Positions 1 through 11,406 of a stretch of 64,000 nucleotides of DNA are shown in pieces. The notes under the pieces are model-generated. The model ran no database searches. It worked only from the letters and a program-made list of their open reading frames with translations, and was not told the origin of the DNA. The stretch is from Anaeramoeba flamelloides (Eukaryota; Metamonada; Anaeramoebidae), in NCBI GenBank assembly GCA_027625915.1, contig JANTQA010000063.1:6715501-6779500 (forward strand). The letters run 5' to 3'. A program made the translations under genes and the position numbers. The first letter of the stretch is position 1. Every line of letters begins with the position of its first letter.

Positions 1-19
1 TGTTTTTTTTTTTTTATAA

Positions 20-284
20 TACCCTAATAAAAAAAGTTTTTTATAACATGTTATAAATGTGTTGTAAAGGTGTTATAAACGTTTAAAATGTTATAAAAAT
101 TTATAATAACAACTTTTAAAACATAACTATTTGTTATAAAGTGTGTTATAAATTTTGTAACATGTTATAAGTCTGTTATAAGAATATTTTTTCAAAAAAA
201 TATTGAAAAAATCATCATATCAAAGGAAATTTTGTTATAAAAATGTTATATAGATGTTATAAAAAAAGTTTTTTTATTAGGGTA
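20..284. mobile_element. TA-flanked MITE, family C, copy 1
   Basis: Short non-coding element with terminal inverted repeats. The left end reads CCCTAATAAAAAAAG and the right end CTTTTTTTATTAGGG, and each is flanked by TA. The inside is a run of TTATAA/GTTATAA words. A diverged second copy lies at about 54158-54418. TA flanks fit a Tc1/mariner-mobilised MITE (inference). No reading frame is present. Confidence 0.75.
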
Positions 285-1234
285 TTTGTTGACGTTTTGT
301 TTCAAAACCATTTTTACTAACCAAATTCAAAATTTATCTTGAAAGGGTTCTAAAATCAAAATTCCATTAGAAACATTTTCAGTTCCTTTTAAAGTCTGTT
401 AGAATTTAGTGTGAGGATATATCTATTTACTTGAAAATAATGTGAGTGATCGTTGCATAATAGGTAGAAAAAATCCATTTTAGTATTACCTTTTTTTGCT
501 TGAGAATTTTGAAAAGTTTTTTTGATCAACCAATGTTTTTCATTAATTATTCATAGAAATCCTAAAATTTGCAATATTTCGAATTATTTTTTATTGAGTG
601 TCTTTTAAATCACTTTTTCTATTTACAGTATCGTATTTCAACTCTCAAAAAAGATAAAATTCTGATCGTCCTTAACAATATTAGTCATTTAAATTTGTTG
701 AAATAATTAAGATTTCTTTACAAAGAAAACCAACAACTTTTAGAGTTATATTTGTAAAAGTTATAATAAAGAAGGAACAATAATTCAAGTCAGCAATAAT
801 TTACCAATTTACAGAGATCGTAAATACATATTTGAAATTTTGTAAATAAAAAGAAATTTGTTGTTTGTTTTTTAAAATCAAAAAAAAAAACAATATGATT
901 CTAAACTTCAGGAGGAAACTTAAATAAATACAAGTCACAAACAAGGGTATTTTTTGGGGTTTATAAGTTTGTTAAATGAAAAATAAATTTTTTTATTCTT
1001 TTTTATTGCATTATTCTTTTTCCAGACCTGATCAAAATAAAATGGTACCCAACAAAAAAATTAGTTTGTTTTTTGCACAAAAAAATAATTACTGAGCTCC
1101 CAAACCTTGAAAATGTCTGAAAGATTCTTTTTTGTTTTGTTGGTTTTTTTTTTTTATTGTTTTTTTAGAAAAGTTAAATCACAAAATGTCGGTTTTTTCT
1201 TCTTTTCAGTGAACAAAACCAAAATTTTCTTTAC
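285..1234. other. Intergenic, no feature recognised
   Basis: AT-rich sequence between the MITE and the 3' end of the V-ATPase G gene. I see no long frame, no clear repeat ends and no RNA gene. Confidence 0.5.
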
Positions 1235-1612
1235 TTAGTTCTCTTCCTTTTCCTCTTTTTCTTCTTCTTCTTCTTTTTTTGGTGTAACTATTTCAAGATC
1301 TATATTTAAAACTGTGTCGAGTAATAATTGGATTGCTTCCTTTTTCTTTGTTTGTGCATATTTGATTGTTTCTTTGATTTCCTTTTGTGTAAGTTCTTCG
1401 TTTTCTTTGACATTTTCTTTTGATGAGCCTAACCTTTCCTTTCGGTAGAGCTCAAATTCTTCTTGTTTCGTTTGCCGTAGCCTTTTGATTTCTTCGACTG
1501 CCTCGTCTTTTGCTTCTTGGACTCTTTTCACTTTATATTTCATTGCCAATTCGATGTATTTTCCAGTAGTTTCTTCTGCTTGTTGGAGTTCTTGAATTAT
1601 TTCGTTACTCAT
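1235..1612 (-). CDS. V-type proton ATPase subunit G
   Basis: A 125-residue, single-exon protein. In the V-ATPase, subunit G pairs with subunit E to form the peripheral stalk that holds the catalytic V1 head against the membrane sector during rotary proton pumping. The N-terminus IIQELQQAEETTGKYIELA and the following heptad-like charged helix (RVQEAKDEAVEEIKRLRQ, about residues 31-48) match the conserved N-terminal helix of subunit G, and total length is close to the usual 110-120. The central EFELYRKERLGSS also fits the family. The last 20 residues are almost pure Glu/Lys, which I read as a lineage-specific tail. The start is the first ATG in frame. No intron is needed. No membrane segment or signal peptide is visible, as expected for a V1 subunit. 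Confidence 0.85.
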   Translation of the reverse strand: MSNEIIQELQQAEETTGKYIELAMKYKVKRVQEAKDEAVEEIKRLRQTKQEEFELYRKERLGSSKENVKENEELTQKEIKETIKYAQTKKKEAIQLLLDTVLNIDLEIVTPKKEEEEEKEEKEEN

Positions 1613-2390
1613 TTCGTCAAGAATTTCGAGGAGAAAAGAAGAAAAAAATTAAAAATAGTTGTGATAAAAAATAAAATCTTAGATATCTTGATCAGTCCTA
1701 TTTGAAGAATTCAATAGTTTGGTATTATTTTTTTTCGACCCAATATGTCAATTAAGGACACTTTGTGATACCAAACAACAATAAGCAGGTTTTTAAATTC
1801 ATCTGGTAGTTTTTTTATAATCTCTGTAAACAAAATATTAAACTCATTTTGGTTTCTTGTATTTTTTGTTATAAAATTGGAAAATCAAATAATATAGTCC
1901 ACTTTTTTTCAAGTCTTTTTTCCTTAGATTTTGCAATTCATAACCTTTCTGAGTCTACAATAAAATGTGTTGGAATGAAAAGAAAGAGATCACAAATTAC
2001 AATCACTTTCTTCCAAAGTCTCTTCGATAAAACAAAAAGAAAAAAAGAAAAAAGAAATTAATAAGGTTTCCACATTTATTAAACAATTTAAAGTAAGAGA
2101 CTATTTATTTAAAACGAATTTATTTTAAATTAAGGGCTACCAAAAAAAGCCATTAAGATAGGGGTATGGATCAAAAAATTGTTGAATTATTCCAGTAGTA
2201 GCTTGTAAACTATCATTCAAAATCATTGGTCCATCAAAAATCAAAATTTAAAGAAAAATATTTTTAATACTTGTAGTTATCTATTATAATATCAAAATTT
2301 TTATTTTAGTATTTGGTTCACTACTCGAGGGGTATTTGTTTTTCTTCAAAAAATAAAATAAAAAAAGTTAAAAAAAATCTGTTAAAAAAA
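1613..2390. other. Intergenic, no feature recognised
   Basis: Upstream flank of the V-ATPase G gene, which must hold its promoter. I see no TATA-like element that stands out from the AT-rich background and no repeat boundary. A TTAAGGG word near 2132 may be the end of an undetected TTAA-type element. Confidence 0.4.
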
Positions 2391-2720
2391 ATTTGGCCAT
2401 TTATTTTGAATTAAGCATTACATGAAAAAAATTTTTTAAAAAAATTAATAAAACCCATTTATCGATTCTCCTTCACTTTGAATAACTAAATCTAATCTCT
2501 TTGTCATATTTGAAACCAATTTTTCCATTAATTCATCTGTTACTTCTTTCAAATTTTTCATTTTCATTTTCCATTTTAACAAAACACTTTTGAAAAAATT
2601 AAAAAGAGAAAAAATGATTTATTTGCAAACTTTTCATTCTGAGAGGAAAAACTTCAAAACGATACAAAAGCAATTCAAAATTGAAATATAAGGTGGGCCA
2701 TTTATTTTGAATTTTAGTTT
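2391..2720 (-). mobile_element. Tc1-like transposase C-terminal relic
   Basis: On the minus strand (about 2600 to 2440) a short frame reads ELMEKLVSNMTKRLDLVI and then SEGESINGFY before a stop. This resembles the end of Tc1-type transposases (Leu-Val-x-Ser-Met-x-x-Arg-Leu-x-x-Val-Ile, then Gly and a terminal Tyr). A GGCCATTTATTTTGAATT word occurs in the same direction at 2394 and 2697, so it is not a normal inverted terminal pair. No upstream catalytic domain is visible. This is a degenerate plain DNA transposon fragment. Confidence 0.45.
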
Positions 2721-2897
2721 ATTATAAGAAAACCTATCAATTGGTAATATTTAAAATAGAAAGTTTTTACTTAAAAGTTATAAAATCAGAAACTTCAAAA
2801 ACTATCTAAACCGATATTCTTATAACTATGATCATAATAAAATAAAAAAAAATCTTATGATTAGGAGTTTTGACGAAAATAGATCAATTTCGAAAAC

Positions 2898-3586
2898 TAA
2901 ACTCTGTTTCAGTGAAAGGGGCCCAATATTTTTTTCAAATATCAATTGTTTTATATAATTGACCTTTGAGGAACAAATAAGAAATAAACAGAATAATACA
3001 CATCAAATAATTATTGATATATATCTGAAAGAAAACTAATTAATCAATAAATTTTCTTAAAAATTGAAAAACCCAAATTCTTAGGGTACAATTGAGAAAA
3101 ACAAGAATGTTAGTTTTGAACTTCTACTGGTATTTGAATAATAAATAAGAAACATTTTTCACTTCGTTTTCCATACTTTTCTATTACAAATCAAGTCTCC
3201 AAACGAAGTGTGTTGGTATTTGTGGTCTCTATTTTAAAAAGGAGATGAAAATGAAGTGGAAATTTTCACATTTAGTAAATAAATATCAAGATCAAAGATC
3301 GAATAGAATTGCAATAGAAAACAATAGATTTCTCAACAAACTTTACATTGTTTCAATGACCTTAAAATAACACTGTTTTTACCAAGCGACTATTGATCTT
3401 AATATAAATTTTTTTTTTGCAACTGAATGACGTTTTAAAAAAAAATCAAAAAATATAAATGTGAAAAAATGATTTTAATTTTGAAAATTTCCAAAATAAA
3501 ATTTTTCTTCTAATATCTATGCAAACCATTTAAACACGTGTATTTCACCAATTACAACTAGTCCCCTTTGACTGAAAAATAGTTTA
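2898..3586. mobile_element. Inverted-repeat element, family G, copy 1
   Basis: The left end TAAACTCTGTTTCAGTGAAA and the right end (minus strand TAAACTATTTTTCAGTCAAA) form terminal inverted repeats of about 25-30 bases. Long stretches match a second copy at 60737-61965. The ends closely resemble those of family F (31507, 38748), so F and G probably use the same transposase. No frame is present. A small hairpin with AAGTGGAAATTTTCAC arms sits at about 3155-3275. Confidence 0.7.
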
Positions 3587-4124
3587 TGAAGAGATTGATC
3601 ATTTTCTTTGGTATGGAATATTTTATAAGAAAAAATCCAATTATTTGAGTAAAAAATTAATTCAAAATATAAAAAAGTATGTAAGAAAAACACCTTTTAT
3701 ATAATTCAATATGAAAATTTGATATTTATCACACCTAAAGTAAATAATAAAAAATGGTGATTCTTTATTAAAATTAAAAAATACAAATTTTGAATTTCGA
3801 GAAGTTCTATGTGCTGTGGAGTTCCATCAAGTTTTCTAGAGTATAGTAAAGTACCCAGTTTTCGAGGATTCACTAGAATAGAGCAAAATGAAAGATTTTT
3901 AATCAATCCTTTAAAATTCGGGAAAAGCTCAAGGTGATTGCTTTTATTTTGAGAAATAAACTGTAAATTAAATAAATTTTTAGTTTCCTTTCAAAATTAA
4001 AAAAAAGCTAAAATCTAAAATTGCAAAAAAATTTCTCCGCTTATGAAGAGAAAAATAAAAAAAATATGTGTTTAATAAATAAAAAAATGTTCAACATCCT
4101 AAATAAGAGCAAAATTTCCTATTT
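3587..4124. other. Intergenic, no feature recognised
   Basis: AT-rich spacer between two transposon relics. The 66-codon frame on the minus strand here shows no known motif and unbiased codon use, so I do not call it. Confidence 0.4.
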
Positions 4125-5360
4125 TTTTAGTAAATCTTATTTATATTCATTTTTTATATGAAATAGAGAATATTTTTAGAAAATGATATAATTAAAATTG
4201 ATAAACCAACAACTTGTTCAAATTTAGAGCAATGAATTAAATTTTTCAAAATAATTCATTTTTCCCAATTAAATTTTAGGTAAAATATCTTGATTCTTTT
4301 TTGATTGGATTTTTGGATCAAAAAATACATAAAGATAAATTATTAAATTTATAAACATTTTTTAATTAAATGGAATGTTACAATTAGTAATTTATAATAG
4401 AGCCCGAACTATTAATATTAAAATTTCATCTCATTTTAAAAATACATATGAAAAATAAAACAAATATAGCAAAACTGAAGATTCATAACAGCAGATTATT
4501 GATTCTATTCACAAAAATTTATTAAATTTCTTGAACTTTCAAAGATTAGATAATATTCTTTTTCAAATATTAAGAGAATAAATAAGTAATTATGAATATT
4601 TTAATCAGTTATTTGAAAATATTTTTATCCTTTTTTTATATTTAAATTTTTAATTTGAATTCTTTTTATTTGTTCAAAAATAGTTGGAAAATTGATAAAT
4701 AATAGTAAATCCTGTTGATAAATTTAATATTAGGGCTATTAATAGAAAGATATTGAGAGAATTAAGAATCGTTATTAATTATTGGTTAAAAAAATCAAAT
4801 TAAAAAGTATTTCTTGAAGATTATAAGTTGAATTACCTGGTATTAAAAAAGGTTTAATTTTTTTTTATTATTTTTTTTTTGGGGGGTTTATTAATTTTTC
4901 TCTTAGATTTTTTTCTCAAAGACAATAAAAAAATTGAGTTAAAATGTACTTTAAATCAAGAAATTATTTTTTTTCAAGTTTAAAATAATTTTTCTATTTT
5001 TTTTTTTTGAAATTAAATAATTTTTTTCTACTGATTTTTTCCAAGAGTTTGAGGTTTTTTTAAAATGTATTTTGGTAAGGTTCCCTTATAGATAATAATA
5101 TTTCTTTCTTCTTCCCAAAAAATAATATTTTTTAAAAAAATTTGGTATTAAATTAAATTTTCAACTTTTTCAAAAAATGAACAAAATGGATAAAACTTTT
5201 AAAAAAATAATTCAATTCTGAAAATTGGCTTTAAAGGCGAGTTTGGTATTAGATCAATCAGATTTTTACATTCTTTTTTCGATTTCAAATTGTCTTTAAT
5301 TTTTTTTTTATTTTGGCGATTAAATTCACTCTATTTTTTTTTAGTTGTAATATCCCATAA
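4125..5360. mobile_element. Family E element, decayed copy 3
   Basis: Long collinear similarity to the intact family E element at 32014-33228, including the stretch with TTGGATTTTTGGATCAAA near 4300, the RAAGTATTTCTTGAAGAT block near 4805 and the ATCAGATTTTTACATTC block near 5255. Its TTAA-GGG ends are no longer recognisable, so it is older than the copy at 32 kb. Boundaries are approximate. Confidence 0.6.
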
Positions 5361-5626
5361 CTGAAAAAAATGGAATAAAATCCGATATTTATATTAATTT
5401 AATTTTAAAAAGTCCCAGATTGAACAGATTGTTGTGGTACCTCAATAAAACTGGTTTTAAATCTGTTTTTTTCTTGAGAATATTACCTTGATTACAGTCC
5501 AGTTTAGAAATATTTTTTTATTTTTTTAATTTAGTTCTTTTATTTTGTCTCATCAAAATTTAGAAAAAAAGTACTTCTTTATTTTCAACAAAACCCCACT
5601 GTAGGAGTTTAGTGTAATTTCAACCG

Positions 5627-5791
5627 ATGGAGAACAAACTTGAAAATTCAGATTTTGTTTGTAATCATTGTAAGAACAAGTTAGTATCATGCATGATTGT
5701 TATTTGTACCGTTTGTGAAAAAGCTACTCTTTTTCCAAAGTGCTTTTCAAAAAGTTCATGGGTCTGTTTTGTAATTAATTTCACTTTTTAA
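5627..5791 (+). pseudogene. Orphan ZZ-type zinc finger, ADA2-like fragment
   Basis: A 54-codon frame begins at the ATG at 5627. Residues 11-40 carry CNHC, ICTVC and FPKCF spaced as in the ZZ finger of the transcriptional adapter ADA2 (Cys-x2-Cys, Ile-x-Cys-x-x-Cys, then Cys-Phe). ADA2 proteins continue with the His pair of the ZZ finger, a SANT domain and a SWIRM domain. None of these follow here: the frame runs into TAA at 5789, and I found no plausible continuation exon in the next 1.5 kb. I read it as a lone first exon or a gene relic. A tiny expressed zinc-binding protein is possible but less likely. Confidence 0.4.
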
Positions 5792-6469
5792 AACTTTTAA
5801 AGTGGATTTTTTTTCAAAAAGAATAAACAAGCATGAAAAAAACTTTTTTTAACAATAAGGGTTTCCTTTTTTCTGATTTTTCGTGTCTTTTTTTTTTACA
5901 TGTTTGAGTTTTATTTAGTAAGTAGTCACCTAAAAGAACACTTGTTTAAAAATAGAAGAGAAACCTAAAACAGATAATTCGAAAAAAAAAAAATACAGTG
6001 AAAATAAAAAAAATTTTTTTTAATAAAAAAAATCAATTACCTCTATTTGTAATTCATAAAAACAAATTGAAAATTAGCCTATTCCTACCAACATTAAAAA
6101 AAAAATGAATAAACTTCATAAATCTTAAAATCATAGATTTTCTGAAAAGGTAAACCAACAAACGTGAAAGAATCTGTTTCATTTTGATCCTTGATCCGAT
6201 AGTAAAAACATTCAAGTCAAGCCAACAACACAACTTCATGAGAAATTTTAGTATTGGTTGTTTTTTAAATATTCGTTTAAAATCTTTTTAACTATACTTT
6301 ATGAAAACTACTTTATTTTTTGGTCAAATGGCTGCTTGAAAAAAGTGTGAAGAAAAAAGCTTTCAAAAATACTGATAATTAAACCTAAACAAACTTCTTG
6401 AGAACTATTTTCTGAACTCAGTCAAGTTTTGGTGAATTAAATGAAAATTTGAATTTTTAAATTTGTTTT
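5792..6469. other. Intergenic, no feature recognised
   Basis: Homopolymer-rich sequence. No exon continuing the ZZ finger and no repeat ends are visible. Confidence 0.4.
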
Positions 6470-6816
6470 AGAAATTTGTTTAAGAATAAAAAGTAATTTG
6501 TTTCTCAAAAAATTTACAAACATAAGTATTTCCATGAAGAATTAAAAACAAAACCAAATTAAGAATAAGTAATTGTATCGAATTTTACACATAAGATCAA
6601 GAAATAAATGATTTGTATTTATTTTTTTTTGATCAATCTTTTCATTTTTCTGAATTTCAATTTTTTAGTTGGTATGAAAATATATTATACTTGGATATAT
6701 CCCACTTTCGTATTTATTTTAATACCAATATATTTGGTTAAAGAAAGGATTTTGAATCATTCGGTTTCGCATAAATGATGACACTCAAAATGTGAAAAAT
6801 GTACTTCCTCCCTTAA
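6470..6816. mobile_element. Family I repeat, copy 1, ending in CCCTTAA
   Basis: About 350 bases closely match 52180-52510, including the AAGATCAAGAAATAAATGAT and CCAATATATTTGGTT words. Both copies stop at CCCTTAA, the same end seen in families B, D and E, so the right boundary is a TTAA terminus. The left boundary is approximate. No coding sequence. Confidence 0.6.
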
Positions 6817-7546
6817 TTCAAAAACTTTTTTGAATAACGATACAAAAAAAGCTATATTTAAAAAGTATTTTTTTGAGACATCTTGCTAAACTAACTTTCT
6901 ACTTTATCTAAAAGTATACTTTACACATTTTCTTCAACTCAAGAATATTTTAGTATGAAGTGGAATTTCCCATCAGGATAAGGTTTTGAAAACTTTTGAA
7001 GGATTATTTCTGATTTGTGATCGCTCAAGAAAATTATTTAACCAATAGTAACAAATTATTTGAAAAAAAAAACCAAAAAATTGAAATTTTTACAAGATCA
7101 TTTGAAGATAGTGTATTTGTTATTTGTTGTAAAATTAATTTGAAGAGATCACAAAAGAAACATAGCCATTAAATTGACCAATATTTTTTGAATTTTTCAA
7201 GAACAAATATTTTTTTCTTAGAAATAACAAAACTTTGTTGAACAGACTTTTTTCAATTAACCCGATTTAATAACTTTTGAGATCAATTTTGGACAAAGTT
7301 AAAAGTCAAATTTGTTTCTGTTTAGGAAAAAATCGTTTTTGTCTGTTTGTTATTTTGAGGGTTTGTGCATTAGAAAGTTTCATTTATATAAATCAATTTC
7401 AACAAACGTTGTTCGGAAAGTTTAAAACAAACAATACAAAATTGATCAAAAAAGAAAAGAAAACAAAAAACAAAGATAAAAAAGAAAAACAAAAAGATAA
7501 AAAAGAAAAACAAAAAACATTGGTAAATAAATTTATTAAAGTTTGT
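6817..7546. other. Intergenic, 3' flank of NF-YC
   Basis: The last 120 bases on the plus strand are rich in AAAGAAAAACAAAAAG and are the 3' flank of the minus-strand NF-YC gene. The frame over 7277-7591 is a low-complexity shadow. No other feature is seen. Confidence 0.45.
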
Positions 7547-7921
7547 TTACATATTGTCTTCAACAACTTCTTCAGGGAACACGTCAAGTAAAAAGTCGTA
7601 GTGTTCTGCTCTACTTGCTGCTCTTATTAAATCTTCAACTTTGATTATTTTTCTTTTATAACCTTTTGCTTCAATTTGTGCGCGTTTAGTGAGTTCAAGA
7701 ATGAACAGTTCTGCTGCTTGAATTAGTAAATTAATTCCATCGACAGTCACTCTTTCAATTTTGTCATTTAATTTTACAATGTTTTTAATTCGATTAAATT
7801 TAAAATAATTCCCATTACTGTTTTTCTTTTGTTCAATAATCTCGGGATCTTTGTATTTCTTTTTTTGTTCAGCCCAAAATTTTTTGACTGTTTTTAATAA
7901 GAGTTGTTCGTTTTTGTCCAT
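7547..7921 (-). CDS. NF-Y subunit C-like histone-fold protein
   Basis: A 124-residue, single-exon protein. The leader LLLKTVKKFWAEQKKK contains the FWxxQ motif placed just before the histone fold in NF-YC/HAP5. The fold follows: a short alpha-1 with RIKNIVKLND (about residues 44-53), a long alpha-2 with LLIQAAELFILELTKRAQIE (about 65-84), and alpha-3 with KRKIIKVEDLIRAASRAEHY. The end, DFLLDVFPEE, matches the NF-YC signature. NF-YC dimerises with NF-YB, and the trimer with NF-YA binds CCAAT boxes. The same fold serves DPB3/CHRAC subunits, so a polymerase-epsilon or remodeller role is the alternative, but FWxxQ and ELFILELT favour NF-YC. The canonical LPLARIKKIM lead-in is degenerate (FKFNRIKNIV). 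The protein lacks the Gln-rich tail of animal NF-YC. Confidence 0.82.
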   Translation of the reverse strand: MDKNEQLLLKTVKKFWAEQKKKYKDPEIIEQKKNSNGNYFKFNRIKNIVKLNDKIERVTVDGINLLIQAAELFILELTKRAQIEAKGYKRKIIKVEDLIRAASRAEHYDFLLDVFPEEVVEDNM

Positions 7922-8013
7922 TTGTGTTTGCTTGTTATTTGCAACAAAAAGAAAATTATTTAAAATTATTTACGTTAAATTTTAAAAAATGAAAAAGTAA
8001 ATGTTTTTCAGAT

Positions 8014-8473
8014 TACTGTTGAGAGAAAAATGTTGGACACAGAAAAATAGTTGGACAGCATTTTTAATTTTCAACATTACTGAAAATGATTTTTAAATTC
8101 GGTCGTTTGTGAAATAACTAAAGAAAATAACAATAATCTACTTATTAGAATAACCATTAATGTAATTCTACTTCTTCAAAGCCTTATCTCTTATACCCTA
8201 AAGCAAGTTTAAAAATTACCATTTTCAGAATTAATAGTAAACTTTACTAAAACTTGTATAGATGTTAAAATAGCATGATCTACTTTTGTTATCAACCATT
8301 CAAATGAATATTCTTCACAAACCACATATTAATAAACTTTTAACACCTTTAAACCTGGATTTATATAAAATTCACCTAGTTATCAATAGGATTTGATTTT
8401 CAATTTTACAATGTTCTCAATTAAAAATGGTGTCCAACCATTTTTCTGTGTCCAAAATTTTTCTCTCAACAGT
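8014..8473. mobile_element. MITE with long terminal inverted repeats, family J
   Basis: About 58 bases at each end are inverted copies. The left begins ACTGTTGAGAGAAAAATG and the right ends CATTTTTCTGTGTCC..CTCTCAACAGT. Total length is about 460 bases. If the termini are read as CTGTTG..CAACAG, both flanks are TTA, which would fit PIF/Harbinger-type target duplication (inference). The inside shares words with the 463-base element at 59169-59631. It is non-coding; the 80-codon frame near 8427 runs from the right repeat outward and is not supported. Confidence 0.72.
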
Positions 8474-9089
8474 TACAATACTTTTGTTTTTAGAAATTGT
8501 TCAAATTGATGGTGATCAAAAACATGTTTCCACAACTTCAAACAAGTATTTCAAAAGAAAAAAGTACTTTGTTTTTCTTCTTGTTTCGATTACAAAATCC
8601 TATTCACTATCTATTTTTCAGGTTCACTCAAATCAATTTTGTAAGTCACTCCTGGATATTTTAAGATAATAATATCAAAGGAATTGAGTATGTTTAAAAT
8701 TTTTTGTTTAGTAGGGTAAAATAACAACATTGACAATCTAAAACCAATAACGATCATGAAAAAATTTTTTTGAAAAAAAAAATTAAACATTTACTAATTT
8801 TTCGCTTTTTAATAACTTCACTTAAAATTAACACTATAGGTTAATAAGAGATCTTGGATTATGAATTATTTTTTCAAGATATTTTACTATTTAATTTGAA
8901 AAATCCAATTTTCGATTAAGCTTTTTTTCAAATTTAATAGTAAAAAAATGAATATTATTTTTTCTCACAATTTGTAGGTCATTTTATTATCATTCAAAAA
9001 TATTAGAAAAATAATAAATACCATACAAATTTAAAATCAATTATTTTGACTATGAAAGAATTATTTATTTTTTTAAATTGGATAAAATA
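8474..9089. other. Intergenic, no feature recognised
   Basis: AT-rich spacer with no recognised repeat end or exon. Confidence 0.4.
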
Positions 9090-9840
9090 TTTTAATTTTT
9101 GATTTTCCGGTTCGGTTTACACAAGTTTTCTGTTTATTTGTAAAATCAATAGATTTTACTCAATACTTTTGAATTTTGGAAAACCAAATGGTTTTTTTTT
9201 TAATTTAAGAAATTAATAGATTTTCGAAATAAATACAAAACTTAAAAAAACCTAGAACACTTCGCAAATAAACAGAAAACCCAAGAAAAGCTAACTGCAT
9301 TTTTTTTTAATTTAAGAGATAAAAAAAAAATTTATTTAAATTTTGTTTTAATTCCAAAAAGTAAAAAAAAAACCACTCTTAGTATTTCTTGAGTTTTGTG
9401 CTTATTCTAAAAATCAATAGATTTTCGTTAGGTTTTGTTGAGTTTTCTGAAATAAACCGAAATTTTATTAAAATTTTGTGTTTATTTCAAAAAGTAAAAA
9501 AAATCTAGAATACTTCTTAAAGAATATGGAAAACCTCAAATAAACCCAAAGAAATTAATAGATTTTCGAAATAATATATAACACTTAAAAAAATTTAGAA
9601 TACTTCTTAAATAAAACAGAAAACATCAAGAAAATCTTGGTATTTGATGGAAAAAAAGAAAATCGCAGTTGGGTTTTCCAAAATTCAAAAGAATTGGTTA
9701 GAATATATATAATTTACTTTATTTTTTTTTAAATTTACGAAAATCAATGACACTTTTCCTTAAGTTTTCCTGAATTCGAAATTATAGAGTAAAAATCAAT
9801 GATTCTAATTCATTCGTTTAAATTCTGGAAAAAAAACTGT
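9090..9840. repeat. Region built of family L hairpin arms
   Basis: The word ACTTTTGAATTTTGGAAAAC near 9160 is repeated inverted near 9675 (GTTTTCCAAAATTCAAAAGA), so the stretch is closed by inverted ends. A compact 65-80 base hairpin with the same core lies at 9760-9840. Between them are several rounds of AATCAATAGATTTTCG and AAAACCTCAAATAAACCC, also found at 55440-55620. This looks like tandem or nested insertion of one hairpin-type element. No coding sequence. Confidence 0.55.
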
Positions 9841-11406
9841 TATCGTTTCAAAATTTTACAATAATAGGGTCAAATCAGAGATTGTTCTTTATTAATATGA
9901 ATTTGGGAAAACCTAGGGCTCGGAATATTTATCATCGGTTATTTTTTTCCCCAATTTCAGTTTTTTTCGATAGGTACAACATTTTCAAAATTACAAAGCC
10001 ATAATCTATTCAAATAAATATCCGAAAGTTGAACTAAAACAAACTTAATTGTTATTATTTTTTTACCTTTTCTAACCATAAATAAACCTTTTTTTCTCAA
10101 CTAGAGACTTTTCAAAATGGTTGTACATATAAAATAAAATAAAAACAGTTACTCCAAGAATTTTAATCACATGTCGGTTAATTATAATCTAAATAAACTT
10201 TATTAAGGTACTATAATTAAAGTAAATATTTTATCAGACTGGATAGTTTTAATATTTTTTTAATCAAATATTATGAAGATATTTATCTTTTTGAATAATT
10301 TATATTTCATATATATATATTTACAAGTAAAAATAGTTTAATTTGACCATGAAATATTAGTAACTGATAAAAACTCATTTACCATGTTTTTCAAAATACA
10401 CCTAATAAGAAATTTGTCAATTCATTTTTTATGAAAGAAATATGTATATATGTACCTAGGTGTGAATAAACTCAGTAAAATTTAACAACATCCTAATAAA
10501 TAAATACTACTCTGAATTATTTACAGGTGAATGGGATTCGAAAGTTGAATAAAAATTATAAACAAAAAAAAAAAAGTCAAAAACCAATATTTTTTTAAAA
10601 AAATAATTTATTTTCAAGTGTGGTTAAAAGACTATAAACTCACTCTATAATACTACAGTATTTCATCTGTAATATATATTAGGACGTGGCTGTGATGTAT
10701 TTTCTTAATTTAAGTTTAAGAAAAAATATATTTATTCAACTTTTCTCAATTTCAGAAAGAATATTCAATTTTACTATTATATTTTTCAACCTGAAATAAT
10801 TACCAAAAAAATATAAACTCATATAACCTATAAATAATTCTTATTCATTATCAAAAAGTTTTAAAGAAAATATTTTTATTATGATGATACCTAGAAAAAA
10901 GAATTTTAAATGGAATCCGAGAAGGGAAAAAATGATTTAATGTGGTGAAAAAGTATAAAGAGGGAGAAAAAATTACAATATATTTTTTTATGGAGTGTAA
11001 TCATAAAACCAACTTGGATAACATAAAATAATATGAGGCAGAATTTTTTTCACTTTTAGAATTCTAATATCTAGAGAGTTTAAACAGAAAAATTTTAAAT
11101 TGTTTCCAAATCTATAAAATAAAAAAAAGAAAGAAAATTCAAAAAAAAACAATTAATCTGAATTAAAAACAACTTTGAAAAATAAAAAACAAAACAAATG
11201 TTAAAGTATCTGAAGAAAAAGAAAATTTTATTTTTAAAAAAAATTGTTTGATAACATATATTTTTAACTCAATATATCCCCTGACAAATTGGATAAGGCA
11301 TTTTAAACTGGTTGATTGAATTTGAGTGGTATAATATATGATTTCACCAAGATATAACATTTCGGATCTGAATAATATTTATTTTTTTAAAATTTTTTTA
11401 TTCTTT
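9841..11406. other. Long AT-rich intergenic stretch
   Basis: About 1.5 kb with no exon, RNA gene or element boundary that I can support. An (AT)n microsatellite is at about 10309-10320. Short frames on the minus strand near 11163-11360 show no motif. Confidence 0.45.

Noticed and set aside
1-300. Telomere-like or subtelomeric repeat at the window edge
   Set aside because: The CCCTAAT words occur only once at each end of a MITE, not as tandem arrays.
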